A DNA stretch of 64,000 nucleotides from Nonomuraea africana. Lineage in GTDB: Bacteria; Actinomycetota; Actinomycetes; Streptosporangiales; Streptosporangiaceae. The translations under genes were made by a program, and so were the position numbers. The stretch spans positions 57,364-121,363 of the forward strand of contig NZ_JADBEF010000002.1 in assembly GCF_014873535.1 (NCBI RefSeq), given 5' to 3'. Numbering within the stretch: position 1 is the first letter of the stretch; each line of letters starts with the position of its first letter. Below, one piece after another: positions 7,704-15,702 of this stretch. Below the pieces are notes generated by a model, which ran no database searches, was not told the DNA's origin, and worked only from the letters and a program-made list of their open reading frames with translations.

Positions 7704-9142
7704 GCGTTGAAGCGATCTCCTGGGCGCTCAATCTGGCCCCCATCCCCAAGGACGGCGGCGGCAAGCCCAACAGCGCGTGCGCGTTCGTCCTGGTGGGCCT
7801 GGCAAACAACGCCGACAGCACCGGCCGCGATGCCTTCCCCAGTGTCAACACCCTCGTCCGGTACACCCGGCTGTCCGAGCGGACCGTGCGCACCGCCCTC
7901 GACAGGCTCGCCGAGGAGGGGGTCATCCGTGAGGGTGACCAGGCGATCGTCGCGGCGAAGATCAAGCGAGGCGACCGCCGCCCTCAGGTGTGGGACCTGT
8001 CAATGGAACTGATCCGCGACGACCTCGACGCCGACGACCTGGAGAGCCTGGAGCGCACCTTCCCCGGCATCACCGCCCGATACGCAACCGTCCGACCTGC
8101 GGAAACATCGCGGGGTGCAGCGGTTGCACCCCGCGCCAAGCGGGGTGCGAACGACGGCACGGGGTGCAACCAGCGCAGCAACGGGGTGCAACCGGCGCAC
8201 GAACGGGGTGCGGTGGTTGCACCCGACCCGTCCATAGACCCGTCCATAGACCCGTCCTCTTCTTCTCCCGCCGTAGGCGGTTCACCTACAGGTGGTAGGC
8301 GCCTCGAGGTCGCGGCCGTCCCGGCCGGAAGCGAAACCCCGGCAGCGACGAAGGCAGATCGCGAGCAGGCGAGGAACGCTCCGCGGGTGGCGCCCGCCGC
8401 CGCAGTGTTCGCGGCACTGCCCGAGGACCTGCGCCGCCGGATCAGCCGCGGGGCGTCGGGCCAGGTGCTGACTGCGATTCAGCGGGAGTTGGCCACCCGC
8501 ACCCCGGCCGAGCTGGTCGAGCGGGTGGAGCGCCGCTGGACGTGGTGGCTGCACACCAACGAGCACGCCCGCGTCAACGACCCGGTGGCCGCCGCCATCA
8601 CCCTGGTTCGGGCCCGCCAGTGCGCCAACGCGCGCTGCGAGGACGGCCAGGACCTCGATCAGGGCGGGGACTGCCCGGCCTGCCAGGGCGGAGCGCACCG
8701 CACCGACACACCCCCACCGTCCACGCCGCCCACCACGACCAGCGCGGCCGCCCCCGCTCCGACGCCTGCGGCCTTGGGCACGCCGATTCCTCCGTCCTGG
8801 CAGGACCGGCTCAAGGAACTGGCGGCGATCACCGCCATCGCCTCCGACGACGAGACGCCCCGCCCCCGGCCCCAGAAGGCCCCTGTAGAGCGCGGAGACG
8901 TCGCCCGCGCAGCGATCACGGCGGCCAGAGCGGTCCTGGGCCCCAAGACGCCCACAGCGCACGAGAAGGATCTCCAGCAGGCCAAGCAGATCTACTGCGA
9001 GACGTGCGGCGCCGATGAGGGCTCCTGGTGCCTCAACACCGACCAGGAGGAGATGCCGCTCCTCAACAAGATCCACCCCAAGCGGGTCCAGGCCGCCCGC
9101 GCCAGCAAGCAGCAGTCCGCCGCCGAGGAGAGCGCCGCATGA
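7700..9142 (+). CDS. O-like replication initiator with N-terminal winged helix
   Basis: 480 residues. Residues ~1-115 form a helix-turn-helix domain of the type found in phage replisome organisers (WALNLAPIPKDGGG, FPSVNTLVRYTRLSERTVRT, ALDRLAEEGVI). A linker (~145-185) encoded by DNA iterons follows, then a helical middle (VFAALPEDLRRRISRGASG), a CxxxxC-CxxC cluster (~315-330) and a second Cys pair near the C-terminus (YCETCGADEGSWCLN). The layout (DNA-binding N-terminus, origin repeats inside the gene, C-terminal part for the helicase loader) matches lambda O and its analogues. Initiator function is inferred; no catalytic domain is present. Confidence 0.65.
   Translation: MSVEAISWALNLAPIPKDGGGKPNSACAFVLVGLANNADSTGRDAFPSVNTLVRYTRLSERTVRTALDRLAEEGVIREGDQAIVAAKIKRGDRRPQVWDLSMELIRDDLDADDLESLERTFPGITARYATVRPAETSRGAAVAPRAKRGANDGTGCNQRSNGVQPAHERGAVVAPDPSIDPSIDPSSSSPAVGGSPTGGRRLEVAAVPAGSETPAATKADREQARNAPRVAPAAAVFAALPEDLRRRISRGASGQVLTAIQRELATRTPAELVERVERRWTWWLHTNEHARVNDPVAAAITLVRARQCANARCEDGQDLDQGGDCPACQGGAHRTDTPPPSTPPTTTSAAAPAPTPAALGTPIPPSWQDRLKELAAITAIASDDETPRPRPQKAPVERGDVARAAITAARAVLGPKTPTAHEKDLQQAKQIYCETCGADEGSWCLNTDQEEMPLLNKIHPKRVQAARASKQQSAAEESAA
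8112..8252. other. Candidate replication origin: iterons inside the initiator gene
   Basis: GGGGTGC occurs in direct orientation at 8112, 8142, 8161, 8183 and 8205, and inverted (TTGCACCC) at 8124 and 8217. The three at 8161, 8183 and 8205 are exactly 22 bases apart and share CGGGGTGCAACC. Immediately after are three tandem copies of GACCCGTCCATA (8225-8252, the last partial) and then a pyrimidine tract. Iterons inside the initiator gene followed by a composition change are how lambda-type origins are built. Confidence 0.6.
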
Positions 9143-9175
9143 GCGCCGCCACCACGCGGACGGTGGGGGTGTGCG

Positions 9176-9553
9176 ATGGATGACGTCGAGTTGGCCGCCC
9201 TGCGCGCGCAGGTCACCACTCTGGAGGCGGCGCTCACCGTACGGCAGCGCTCCATCCCCGCGCTCCCCCGTCTCGACGGCGCCACCCCGATCACGTGGCG
9301 GCGCTGGCAGGCCGCGCCCCTGCTCTCCCACGTCGACTCGGCGTGCGAGCAGTGCGCGCACCCCGGCCCTCAGCAGATCACGTTCGGCCTCGATTCCAGG
9401 GCCGGCCGGAAGCCCGTCATCTGCTACCAGGCCAATCGCTGCCCGGCCTGCCAGGAGGTGCGCGTCTACCGGCGTGACGAAGCCACCACCGGGTGGCCGC
9501 GCGCCGTCCTGACCGAGATCGCCTACCACCCGTCCCGTACAGAGGAGCAGTGA
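9176..9553 (+). CDS. Small zinc-ribbon protein
   Basis: 125 residues. An N-terminal coiled coil (VELAALRAQVTTLEAALTVRQ) is followed by four cysteines in two pairs (CEQCAHPGPQQ and CPACQEVRVYR), which should bind zinc. The ATG follows the initiator by 33 bases and its stop overlaps the next ATG. Small zinc-ribbon genes of this look are frequent in actinomycete plasmids and AICEs. The function is unknown. Confidence 0.65.
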   Translation: MDDVELAALRAQVTTLEAALTVRQRSIPALPRLDGATPITWRRWQAAPLLSHVDSACEQCAHPGPQQITFGLDSRAGRKPVICYQANRCPACQEVRVYRRDEATTGWPRAVLTEIAYHPSRTEEQ

Positions 9554-9876
9554 TGCCCGAAACCATCCTCGAGGAGCCGCCCCAGGGCTCCGTCGTCGCG
9601 ATCGACTGGGGCGGCCTTCGCCAAGAGGTGTGGGTGTCCGACCGGTACAACTTCGGCAACTGGTACACCACCGACGCGCGCGTGACCGGTCACCCCACCT
9701 GGAGCGTGGTGGTAGCCCGCGCCCAGGGCCGTCTCCTGACCTTGCTCGTCGCGGCCGACGAGGACACCTACCGGCTCGGCTACCGCGCCGGCGTCGACGC
9801 CGCGGGGCATGCCGTCGCGGAAACACTCGACGAGATCCGCTCCGCCCGCCCGATGAGAGGACCCGAGCGTGGCTGA
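9553..9876 (+). CDS. Hypothetical protein (107 aa)
   Basis: Starts at an ATG that overlaps the upstream TGA, so it is translationally coupled. Aromatic-rich beta sequence (VAIDWGGLRQEVWVSDRYNFGNWY) and then a helix. No family recognised. Part of the five-gene early operon 9176-10749. Confidence 0.6.
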   Translation: MPETILEEPPQGSVVAIDWGGLRQEVWVSDRYNFGNWYTTDARVTGHPTWSVVVARAQGRLLTLLVAADEDTYRLGYRAGVDAAGHAVAETLDEIRSARPMRGPERG

Positions 9877-10498
9877 CCGGATCGAGCTCCTCCTGGGTGC
9901 CGAAGGCCTGGTCCTCCTCGTGCCCACCAGCGCCGCGGCGTCAGCCGCCGCCATCCTGGAGCAGGCGCGCGAGTTCGCCGCCAGCGAGGACGTTGTCATC
10001 CCCCCGGCGCTGGAGCAGCTGACCGTGGCCTGGGTGTGTCTCAGCGAACACGATGTCGGCTGCATGATCTGCTTCGAGCGGGGCGAGATCCATTACCGGC
10101 TTGCTCTGCCTGGACAGCCCGGAGCGTTCGTGGCGGCGATCATCCCCTGCTCCGTACCGGAGCCCGGCGAACTCACCGGCACGCCGCTCGCACCCATCAG
10201 CGAGAAGGCGAGCGGAGCGCCGCGATGCGAAGTCGCGGCGTCGTTCTTCGGCATCGACCTCGGCCCCTGCGGCGAGCCCGCCACGCACATGATCACCTTC
10301 ACCTGCGAGCGCCAGTGCGTGCGCGCACCGCAGCTCGTCTGCGGCCTCCACCACGAGGCCGCGACTACGCCCGCCCCCGACCCCAACGAGCTGTCCGTGT
10401 GCCGCGTCTGCGAGGAAGCCGGTCGCGGCGACGTCCTGATCCGGCTCCTGTCGTCCGGGTCCCTGGTTCTCACCTCCGAGGAAGGCTCTGCCCCATGA
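9869..10498 (+). CDS. Zinc-binding hypothetical protein
   Basis: 209 residues from a GTG inside the previous gene's end. The N-terminal ~95 residues are alpha/beta without motif. The C-terminal half has a Cys/His array (CGEPATHMITFTCERQC, LVCGLHH, CRVCEEAGRGD), suggesting two zinc sites. It overlaps the next ATG (ATGA). Similar Cys/His tails occur in many small genes of actinomycete mobile elements; the role is unknown. Confidence 0.6.
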   Translation: MADRIELLLGAEGLVLLVPTSAAASAAAILEQAREFAASEDVVIPPALEQLTVAWVCLSEHDVGCMICFERGEIHYRLALPGQPGAFVAAIIPCSVPEPGELTGTPLAPISEKASGAPRCEVAASFFGIDLGPCGEPATHMITFTCERQCVRAPQLVCGLHHEAATTPAPDPNELSVCRVCEEAGRGDVLIRLLSSGSLVLTSEEGSAP

Positions 10499-10749
10499 CC
10501 ACCGTCACGCAAGACCAGCATGCATCCGAAATCGACGCCGAGGCGCCGGTGGGGTTCGTCGTCGTCGACGTCGCTCAGGCTGGCGACAATTCGGGGTGGA
10601 TGACGCCGCGCATGCGCGCCACGAGGAAGCAGGCCCACGAGGATCTCGAGTTCTGGCGGGGCACGGCCCGGTCGGGGTCGAGTATGGATCTGCGGGTGGC
10701 GAAGATCGTTCTCGTCGACGCCGCGTCTTCCGCAGGGGGAGAGGCGTGA
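10495..10749 (+). CDS. Hypothetical protein (84 aa)
   Basis: ATG overlaps the preceding TGA. Contains VGFVVVDVAQAGDNSGWMTP and a charged helix. No recognised family; the coupling supports its reality. Confidence 0.55.
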   Translation: MTTVTQDQHASEIDAEAPVGFVVVDVAQAGDNSGWMTPRMRATRKQAHEDLEFWRGTARSGSSMDLRVAKIVLVDAASSAGGEA

Positions 10750-10762
10750 CGGGGTCCGGTTG

Positions 10763-10882
10763 ATGGCGGCCGCACTCCTGCTTGGCCCCGTGACGCTGGA
10801 TGAGCCCAGCCTGGATGCGATGGCCTGCGGCAGCAGAGCCTGGCAGCTCACCTACACTCGGCCGCACCCCACCGCCGTCTAG
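10763..10882 (+). CDS. Possible 39-aa leader or small protein
   Basis: ATG ORF (MAAALLLGPVTLDEPSLDA) beginning 13 bases after the previous stop and ending at the terminator hairpin. No clear ribosome site. It may be chance. Confidence 0.3.
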   Translation: MAAALLLGPVTLDEPSLDAMACGSRAWQLTYTRPHPTAV

Positions 10883-10931
10883 GACGCATCTTCCCTGGCG
10901 GTAGTGATCTCGCCCCGGCACAGGATGCGTC
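10883..10931. terminator. Hairpin between convergent early operon and repressor gene
   Basis: GACGCATC at 10883 pairs with GATGCGTC at 10924. It lies between the plus-strand operon end and the stop of the minus-strand GntR gene. The loop is long and there is no T tract. Confidence 0.4.
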
Positions 10932-10946
10932 GCTGACCGGTGGATC

Positions 10947-11618
10947 TCAGTGAGCCAGCTCGATATCGAGGGCATGCCGGTCACTGGCGTACACCTCGAC
11001 CCGCACCGCCGCCGTCGCTCCCTCGCCGTCCACGAGAGAGGTCACCTGCTCCAACACCGGCGTGCCCGGCGGGAGACCTAGAAGGCGCTCCTCCTCGCTC
11101 GTCGGCATGCGCGCGAACACCGTGGCGCGCTGCCGCACCTCCAGGCCTGCCCGCTCCATCAGGATCGAGTCCGGATCGTCCAGCGGCCGCGGCTGCTTCA
11201 ACTCGGGGACCGCGTCGCTGACCCGGCCCGCATAGTAGGTGTCGTGCAGGGCGGTGCCGATGACGCGCCGCCGCACGACGTCGCTTTCGCCGGGTAGCCG
11301 CTCGGCGACGCGCGCGGGCGGTTCGACGATCATGACCATGACCCGGGCGCCGAACTCCCGGCCAGCTGATCGTAGGCTCGTGTCGACGAGCTGCCGGTCA
11401 TAGACGCGGACGAACGTGCCGCGCCGTCTCTTCGCCTCTGCGACTCCCCTGTCGATCAGCACCCGCAAGGCGCGCTGCACCGTGTTGCGGCCCACGCCGT
11501 ACCGAGCCGCGAGGTCATGCTCGCTGGGCAGCTGGTCGCCGGGCTGGTAGTCGCCTGCTTCGATCGCGCCGAGCAGTTTGGCCGCGATCTCTTCGAAGGC
11601 ATGCGCCTCGGCGCTCAT
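10947..11618 (-). CDS. GntR/HutC-family repressor of the conjugation operon (KorSA/TraR-like)
   Basis: About 223 residues. The N-terminal winged helix is typical GntR (YQPGDQLPSEHDLAARYGVG, then RNTVQRALRVLIDRGVAEA and RRGTFVRV). The C-terminal ~150 residues look like the UTRA effector domain of the HutC subfamily (VVRRRVIGTALHDTYYAG, ERLLGLPPGTPVLEQ). I chose the ATG at 11618 because AGGGAG lies 11 bases upstream; an ATG at 11627 has the same purine tract too close, and longer starts look spurious. Such repressors (KorSA of pSAM2, TraR of pSG5 type) silence tra genes. It is divergent from the membrane/TraB operon with an inverted repeat between. Confidence 0.8.
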   Translation of the reverse strand: MSAEAHAFEEIAAKLLGAIEAGDYQPGDQLPSEHDLAARYGVGRNTVQRALRVLIDRGVAEAKRRRGTFVRVYDRQLVDTSLRSAGREFGARVMVMIVEPPARVAERLPGESDVVRRRVIGTALHDTYYAGRVSDAVPELKQPRPLDDPDSILMERAGLEVRQRATVFARMPTSEEERLLGLPPGTPVLEQVTSLVDGEGATAAVRVEVYASDRHALDIELAH

Positions 11619-11727
11619 CCCACCCATCACTCCCTGAAGTCGCTGGTGCCGTGCGACAAGAGTGCCAGCACACGGCGCTACAGCGGTACCGACTGGGGCC
11701 ATCAACGTCAACACCTCCCTTGCACAA

Positions 11728-11759
11728 CTACACCCATCAAGTTACCTTGACGGGTGTAG
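11728..11759. promoter_or_regulatory. 32-bp inverted repeat, likely operator for the GntR repressor
   Basis: Left arm CTACACCCATCAAGTT and right arm (as its complement) CTACACCCGTCAAGGT match at 14 of 16 positions. It lies midway between the repressor and the ATG at 11791, and contains TTGACG on the plus strand, which may be a -35 box. A protein bound here would cover promoters in both directions. Confidence 0.7.
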
Positions 11760-11790
11760 AACGCAAGAGCCGATCCGAAAGGGCGCCCCG

Positions 11791-12051
11791 ATGCTGATCC
11801 CTCCTCGCGAGCCCTGCCCGCAGTGCCGGGGCGGGGGCTCGACCACCTACCACGGCCACCTAATCGGCAAGTGCTGGGGCTGTTCCGGCCTCGGCCACAC
11901 CCGCGACTGGCACCACCTGCACCTGGCTGCCCTCGAGCTCGGAGCCGTGATCGCCGCATCCGCCGCAGCAGCCACCGCCCTGGCCTGGCTGCGCGGCGAC
12001 CTCACCGCTCTGCTCACGACGGTGACGACTTTCATCGAGGTGACCCCGTGA
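11791..12051 (+). CDS. DnaJ-type zinc-motif small membrane protein
   Basis: 86 residues. CPQCRGGGSTTY and CWGCSGLGHT are CxxCxGxG-like knuckles of the DnaJ type. A membrane helix follows (LGAVIAASAAAATALAWL). Its end overlaps the GTG of the next gene. It is first in the putative transfer operon and its role is unknown. GAAAGGGCG upstream is a plausible ribosome site. Confidence 0.65.
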   Translation: MLIPPREPCPQCRGGGSTTYHGHLIGKCWGCSGLGHTRDWHHLHLAALELGAVIAASAAAATALAWLRGDLTALLTTVTTFIEVTP

Positions 12052-13352
12052 CGTTCGTTCCCGTCGAGAACCTCACCGACTCCGACGACGAGACCGCCGT
12101 CGAGGAGACGCCCCCGCCCACCATCGAGTCAGCACCGGCCGACTCCGCTCAACCCACCTCCACCCCGGCCGAGGGCACGTCGTCGGCGCCGGGTCGGACC
12201 GCGCTGGTCGGCGGCCTGTCGACGGCCGTCCTGGTGGCCACCGGCCTCTACGAACTGGCGGGCGTGGGTGGACTGGCCGCGAGTGGCGCCGCTGTCGTCG
12301 GCGGCGGCGCTCTCTACGTCGCTCACCGCCGCGGCGCCCTGCTGAGGAAGCGTCCCGGCGGGAGAGAGGGCGCGACCGGCGGCGCGGCGGCCTCGCGCAA
12401 GAGCCGCGCAGCACGTGCCGGCCGCGCCGAAGCGGCGCATGCCAGCCCCGCAGGCGGTCGGCCTGCCCGCCGCCGCAGCCGCCTCGGACGCGCTGCCCAA
12501 GAGAACTTCCCATATGGGAAGGTCCAAAAGGCCCGGCGTTCAAGGGGTTCGACCAGCAGGAACGGCTCTACCGCCGCCTCTTCGACCGGACGCCGGTCGG
12601 AGAGGACGCAGCGGTTCGTCCACGCCCGCCAGGCCGGTCGCACCATGGCCCGGTGGGTGAACCGGCGCACCGGCCGCCGCGAGCACCGCACCGCTCGGAC
12701 GCGCCGCTTCCGACCGGCGATGTCCCGGCTGGTGGCCCGCCTCCACGCGTGGGACACCGACACGGGACTGGGCCTGTACGCACTGCTCGCTCGCCTCGTC
12801 GCGCGGGCCCGACGCCTCCTCGGCAAGTCCCCCGCCGCCGGACAACCCGGCGACGTAGCCGATCCCACCTCCACCTCCGAGGCCTCCCCCACCGGCGAGA
12901 CCCCGACCGGCCAACCCAAGCCTGACCAGGCCAAGCACGACCGCCCCCGCACCGAACCCCCGGCATACCGAACGAGGAGCCCCCGCATGAGCAGCATCAC
13001 CTACAGCGCGATCGGCGAGAACCCGCTCGTCCTCATGTCCGTCGAGATGATCACCGCAGGCACCCAGTACGACGTGCCCCGCATGATGGACCTCGCCGCG
13101 CACATGGACGCCATGTACCAGGTGCCGGAAAACCTTGCCGTGGCTGTCACCCGTTTCGGGCAGCGACTCCAGGCCACCCACCCCATCCACGCGGCCGTGA
13201 TCGAGGAATTCGCCCACGTGGTGAAGGGGTTCTCCGCCGTCATCGCGCCCGCCCGCCAGCTCGCCGTCACCTTCCGCAGCGCTCACGCCGAAGACATCGC
13301 ACGCCACGACGCGCCCCGCGTCAACGAGCACAAGTGGGACATCAACGCCTGA
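12048..13352 (+). CDS. Membrane protein of the transfer operon, with possible internal start
   Basis: 434 residues from GTG. Residues 1-45 are acidic and Pro-rich, ~50-95 hold two hydrophobic helices (LVGGLSTAVLVATGLYELAG, GLAASGAAVVGGGALYVA), ~100-260 are extremely Arg-rich and probably bind DNA or phospholipid, and a Ser/Thr/Pro linker leads to a folded C-terminal domain of ~122 residues (MSSITYSAIGENPLVLMSVE). An in-frame ATG at 12987 has CGAGGAG eight bases before it, so that domain may also be made alone. Arg-rich membrane proteins next to traB resemble spread (Spd) proteins, a loose analogy. Palindrome copy 3 lies inside. Confidence 0.6.
   Translation: MTFVPVENLTDSDDETAVEETPPPTIESAPADSAQPTSTPAEGTSSAPGRTALVGGLSTAVLVATGLYELAGVGGLAASGAAVVGGGALYVAHRRGALLRKRPGGREGATGGAAASRKSRAARAGRAEAAHASPAGGRPARRRSRLGRAAQENFPYGKVQKARRSRGSTSRNGSTAASSTGRRSERTQRFVHARQAGRTMARWVNRRTGRREHRTARTRRFRPAMSRLVARLHAWDTDTGLGLYALLARLVARARRLLGKSPAAGQPGDVADPTSTSEASPTGETPTGQPKPDQAKHDRPRTEPPAYRTRSPRMSSITYSAIGENPLVLMSVEMITAGTQYDVPRMMDLAAHMDAMYQVPENLAVAVTRFGQRLQATHPIHAAVIEEFAHVVKGFSAVIAPARQLAVTFRSAHAEDIARHDAPRVNEHKWDINA
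12507..12520. repeat. TTYCCATAYGGRAA palindrome, copy 3 (perfect, intragenic)
   Basis: TTCCCATATGGGAA is a fully symmetric version, inside the coding region of the Arg-rich membrane protein where it encodes FPYGK. Intragenic placement argues against a simple promoter operator. Confidence 0.65.
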
Positions 13353-13399
13353 CCCCGCCCCGCCCTCAACCCCCGCACCTGCACCAAAAGGAGAAGCAC

Positions 13400-15568
13400 G
13401 TGGCCACCACCCCACAGCGCAACGGCAGGCGGCCGTCCGCGCTTCAGGGTGCCCTGTCCGCCGCCGCCCAGGCCAACGCCACCCTCGCGGCGACCGGAGC
13501 CCTCGCCGACACGTTCGGCTTTCACCCCCTCTGGGGTGCAGCCGGCACCGTGGCGGCCGCGGGGGCCACCGTGCTGGCCAACGCCCAAGCCGCCCCATCC
13601 GCGCTGCTGTACCGGCTGGCGTGCTGGTGCGGTGCCGGGACCTGGCTCACCTGGGTTCTGGCCACCGACATGTGGCAACCCAGCTCCTTCGCCACCCTCG
13701 GCATCGGCACGCTGGCCGCCGTGCTCGGCTCACCGCTCGCCCACCGCGAGCGGCAGCGCCTGGAGGCCAGCGTGGGGCGGGGCGCGCTCGTGCTGAGCTC
13801 CACCTCCCGCCTCGCCCAGGACTGGGAGCGGCGCGTCCTGCTCAACTGCCACTTCAACGTCCGGATCGAGGAGGTGCGCTGGTGGCCCGGCCGCACCGGC
13901 TACGACCTGCTCACCCGCATCGAGACCCCGGGCCGTACCCGGGCCGATCTGGAGCGCGGCGCCGACACCATGGCCACCAACGCCAAACTCCCCAACGGCT
14001 GCGGCATCGAGGTCACCAAGGGCCCCGACCGGGGCTCGGCATGGATGCGCGTCGGCATCGTCAACCGGCTCGCCGAGACCATCCCCTACCCGGAAGACTT
14101 CAGCCCGACCAGCTTCCTGGACCCCAAAACGCTCGGCGAGTACCGCGACGGCTCCCCCGTCCAGGTCGTGCTCCGGCAGAAGGCCGGACTCATCACCGGC
14201 CAGCGCGGCTCAGGCAAGACCATGCTCCAGCACGTCCTCACCTGCGAGGCCGGCCGCTCGCGTGACGCCATCGTCATCCACATCGACCTCAACGGCGGCG
14301 GCCTGTCGCAGCCGTGGCTCGACCCGTGGATCGAGGGCGACATCGACCGGTGCCCGCTCGGCTGGGCCGCCTCCAACATCGACGAGGCCCTGCTGGTGTC
14401 GCGAGCCATGCTGGCGATCGCCAAGGACCGCAAGCGCTCCACCCGGCGGATCAAGAAGGCCGCCAACAGCCAGTTGCTGCCCATCAGCGTGGACCTGCCC
14501 GCCTACAAGATCATCGTGGACGAGTCCGCTGAAGCGATGGGCCAGACCTCGGAGCCGCGCTACGCCGAGCTGCGCTCGAACCTGGCCGAGATCCAGCGCA
14601 TCGGCCGTAACGAGGCGATCGAGGTGGACTTCTCCGGCCTGCGCGCCACACAGGACGTCATCCCCGTCAACGTCAAGAAGCAGTCGAGCCTGCGGATCGG
14701 CATGTTCGTGCAGGACACCGAGGAGATCTCCTACCTGTTCGGCTGGGGCCGGGGCCTGTCCCTGGAGGACCTCGACGGGCCGGGCTGCGGGTTCATCCAG
14801 TTCGACCAGGAGAAGCCGCGTCCCTTCAAGGCTGCGTTCATGGACTTCCTGCAGATCACCCGCGCCGCCGTGGCGATCTCCCGCATCCGGCCAGATTTCG
14901 ACCCAGCCGCCGAGCGGGCCGCTCGCTCGGTGATCGGCGCAGCGTTCGACACCCGGTTCGAGCGGATGCGGGTCGCGTTCACCGAACACAACGAGGACGA
15001 CTACGACGAGGCAGGAGAGGAGGAAGGGCGTGCGCAGCTCCCGGCCGTCCGCACGCCCGCGCCCGCGCCCGCTGTCCCAGGGCGGGATTTCACGCTCATC
15101 ATGGGCGGCAACATGGCCGACTGGCCGCACCCGTCCGAGATCGCCGCCGCCATGGCCAACCAGCCCGCCCAGGCGGCCGTGCGAATCGCCCCCGGCGTCC
15201 TCCCCGCCCCGGCCGAGGCTCCGGAACTGATCCGCCGCGCCATGGCGGTCTTCCACGCCGAGGGCGACGACCGGATCCACTCCGAAGACCTGGCCGCCGC
15301 GCTGGGCTTCCCCAACAAGTACGAGCTGGCCGCCGCGCTCGCGCCGTACGGCGTGACCGCCCGCCCGAACGCCTTCCTGAAGGGCGGCCAGCGGCGCCGA
15401 GGCTACGACCTCGCCGACTTCACCACCGCCACCCAGCGTGACCAGCAAGGGTCAGCGGAAGGGCCGCCCAGCGCCCTTGCCGGCCCCCACAACCCCCACG
15501 TGGGGGACCCCCACACCCACACAACCCCCACACGTGACCCCCACATCCATGCTGACCAGGCGAATTAG
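13400..15568 (+). CDS. traB: FtsK/SpoIIIE-type DNA translocase, TraB-like conjugation protein
   Basis: 722 residues from GTG with AAAAGGAGAAG upstream. An N-terminal membrane region (~15-115) has hydrophobic helices. The motor domain carries Walker A GQRGSGKT (~260-267), Walker B YKIIVDESAE (~375) and an RIGRNEAI-type sensor region. The last ~110 residues form a winged-helix fold (ELIRRAMAVFHAEGDD, AAALGFPNKYELAAAL), matching the gamma domain by which TraB binds its 8-bp recognition repeats. TraB hexamers move double-stranded plasmid DNA between mycelial cells without nicking. A cluster of CCCCCAC repeats overlaps the 3' end. Confidence 0.85.
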   Translation: MATTPQRNGRRPSALQGALSAAAQANATLAATGALADTFGFHPLWGAAGTVAAAGATVLANAQAAPSALLYRLACWCGAGTWLTWVLATDMWQPSSFATLGIGTLAAVLGSPLAHRERQRLEASVGRGALVLSSTSRLAQDWERRVLLNCHFNVRIEEVRWWPGRTGYDLLTRIETPGRTRADLERGADTMATNAKLPNGCGIEVTKGPDRGSAWMRVGIVNRLAETIPYPEDFSPTSFLDPKTLGEYRDGSPVQVVLRQKAGLITGQRGSGKTMLQHVLTCEAGRSRDAIVIHIDLNGGGLSQPWLDPWIEGDIDRCPLGWAASNIDEALLVSRAMLAIAKDRKRSTRRIKKAANSQLLPISVDLPAYKIIVDESAEAMGQTSEPRYAELRSNLAEIQRIGRNEAIEVDFSGLRATQDVIPVNVKKQSSLRIGMFVQDTEEISYLFGWGRGLSLEDLDGPGCGFIQFDQEKPRPFKAAFMDFLQITRAAVAISRIRPDFDPAAERAARSVIGAAFDTRFERMRVAFTEHNEDDYDEAGEEEGRAQLPAVRTPAPAPAVPGRDFTLIMGGNMADWPHPSEIAAAMANQPAQAAVRIAPGVLPAPAEAPELIRRAMAVFHAEGDDRIHSEDLAAALGFPNKYELAAALAPYGVTARPNAFLKGGQRRRGYDLADFTTATQRDQQGSAEGPPSALAGPHNPHVGDPHTHTTPTRDPHIHADQAN

Positions 15569-15663
15569 CGGATCGTGTGGGGGTTGTGCGACCCCCACAC
15601 CGCTCCCCTGGCCCTGCGAAAACCCCGCCAACCCCTACCTCCCAGCACCCCCACACCCCCCAC
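15484..15663. repeat. clt: CCCCCAC repeat cluster, candidate clt (TraB recognition) locus
   Basis: CCCCCAC occurs in direct orientation at 15484, 15493, 15508, 15525, 15538, 15592, 15648 and near 15657, and inverted at about 15499 and 15577. The cluster runs through the traB stop codon (15566-15568) into the spacer. Several copies read GACCCCCA, close to GACCCGGA, the TraB recognition sequence reported for pSVH1. Position beside traB is where clt loci lie in Streptomyces plasmids. Confidence 0.55.
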
Positions 15664-15702
15664 ATCCGCACCAAACGCGAACCCCGTTGAAGGTGACTGA
15701 CA

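Noticed and set aside
9139..9183. A 14-codon ORF between the initiator and zinc-ribbon genes
   Set aside because: Too short, no ribosome site of its own, overlapped by the next start.
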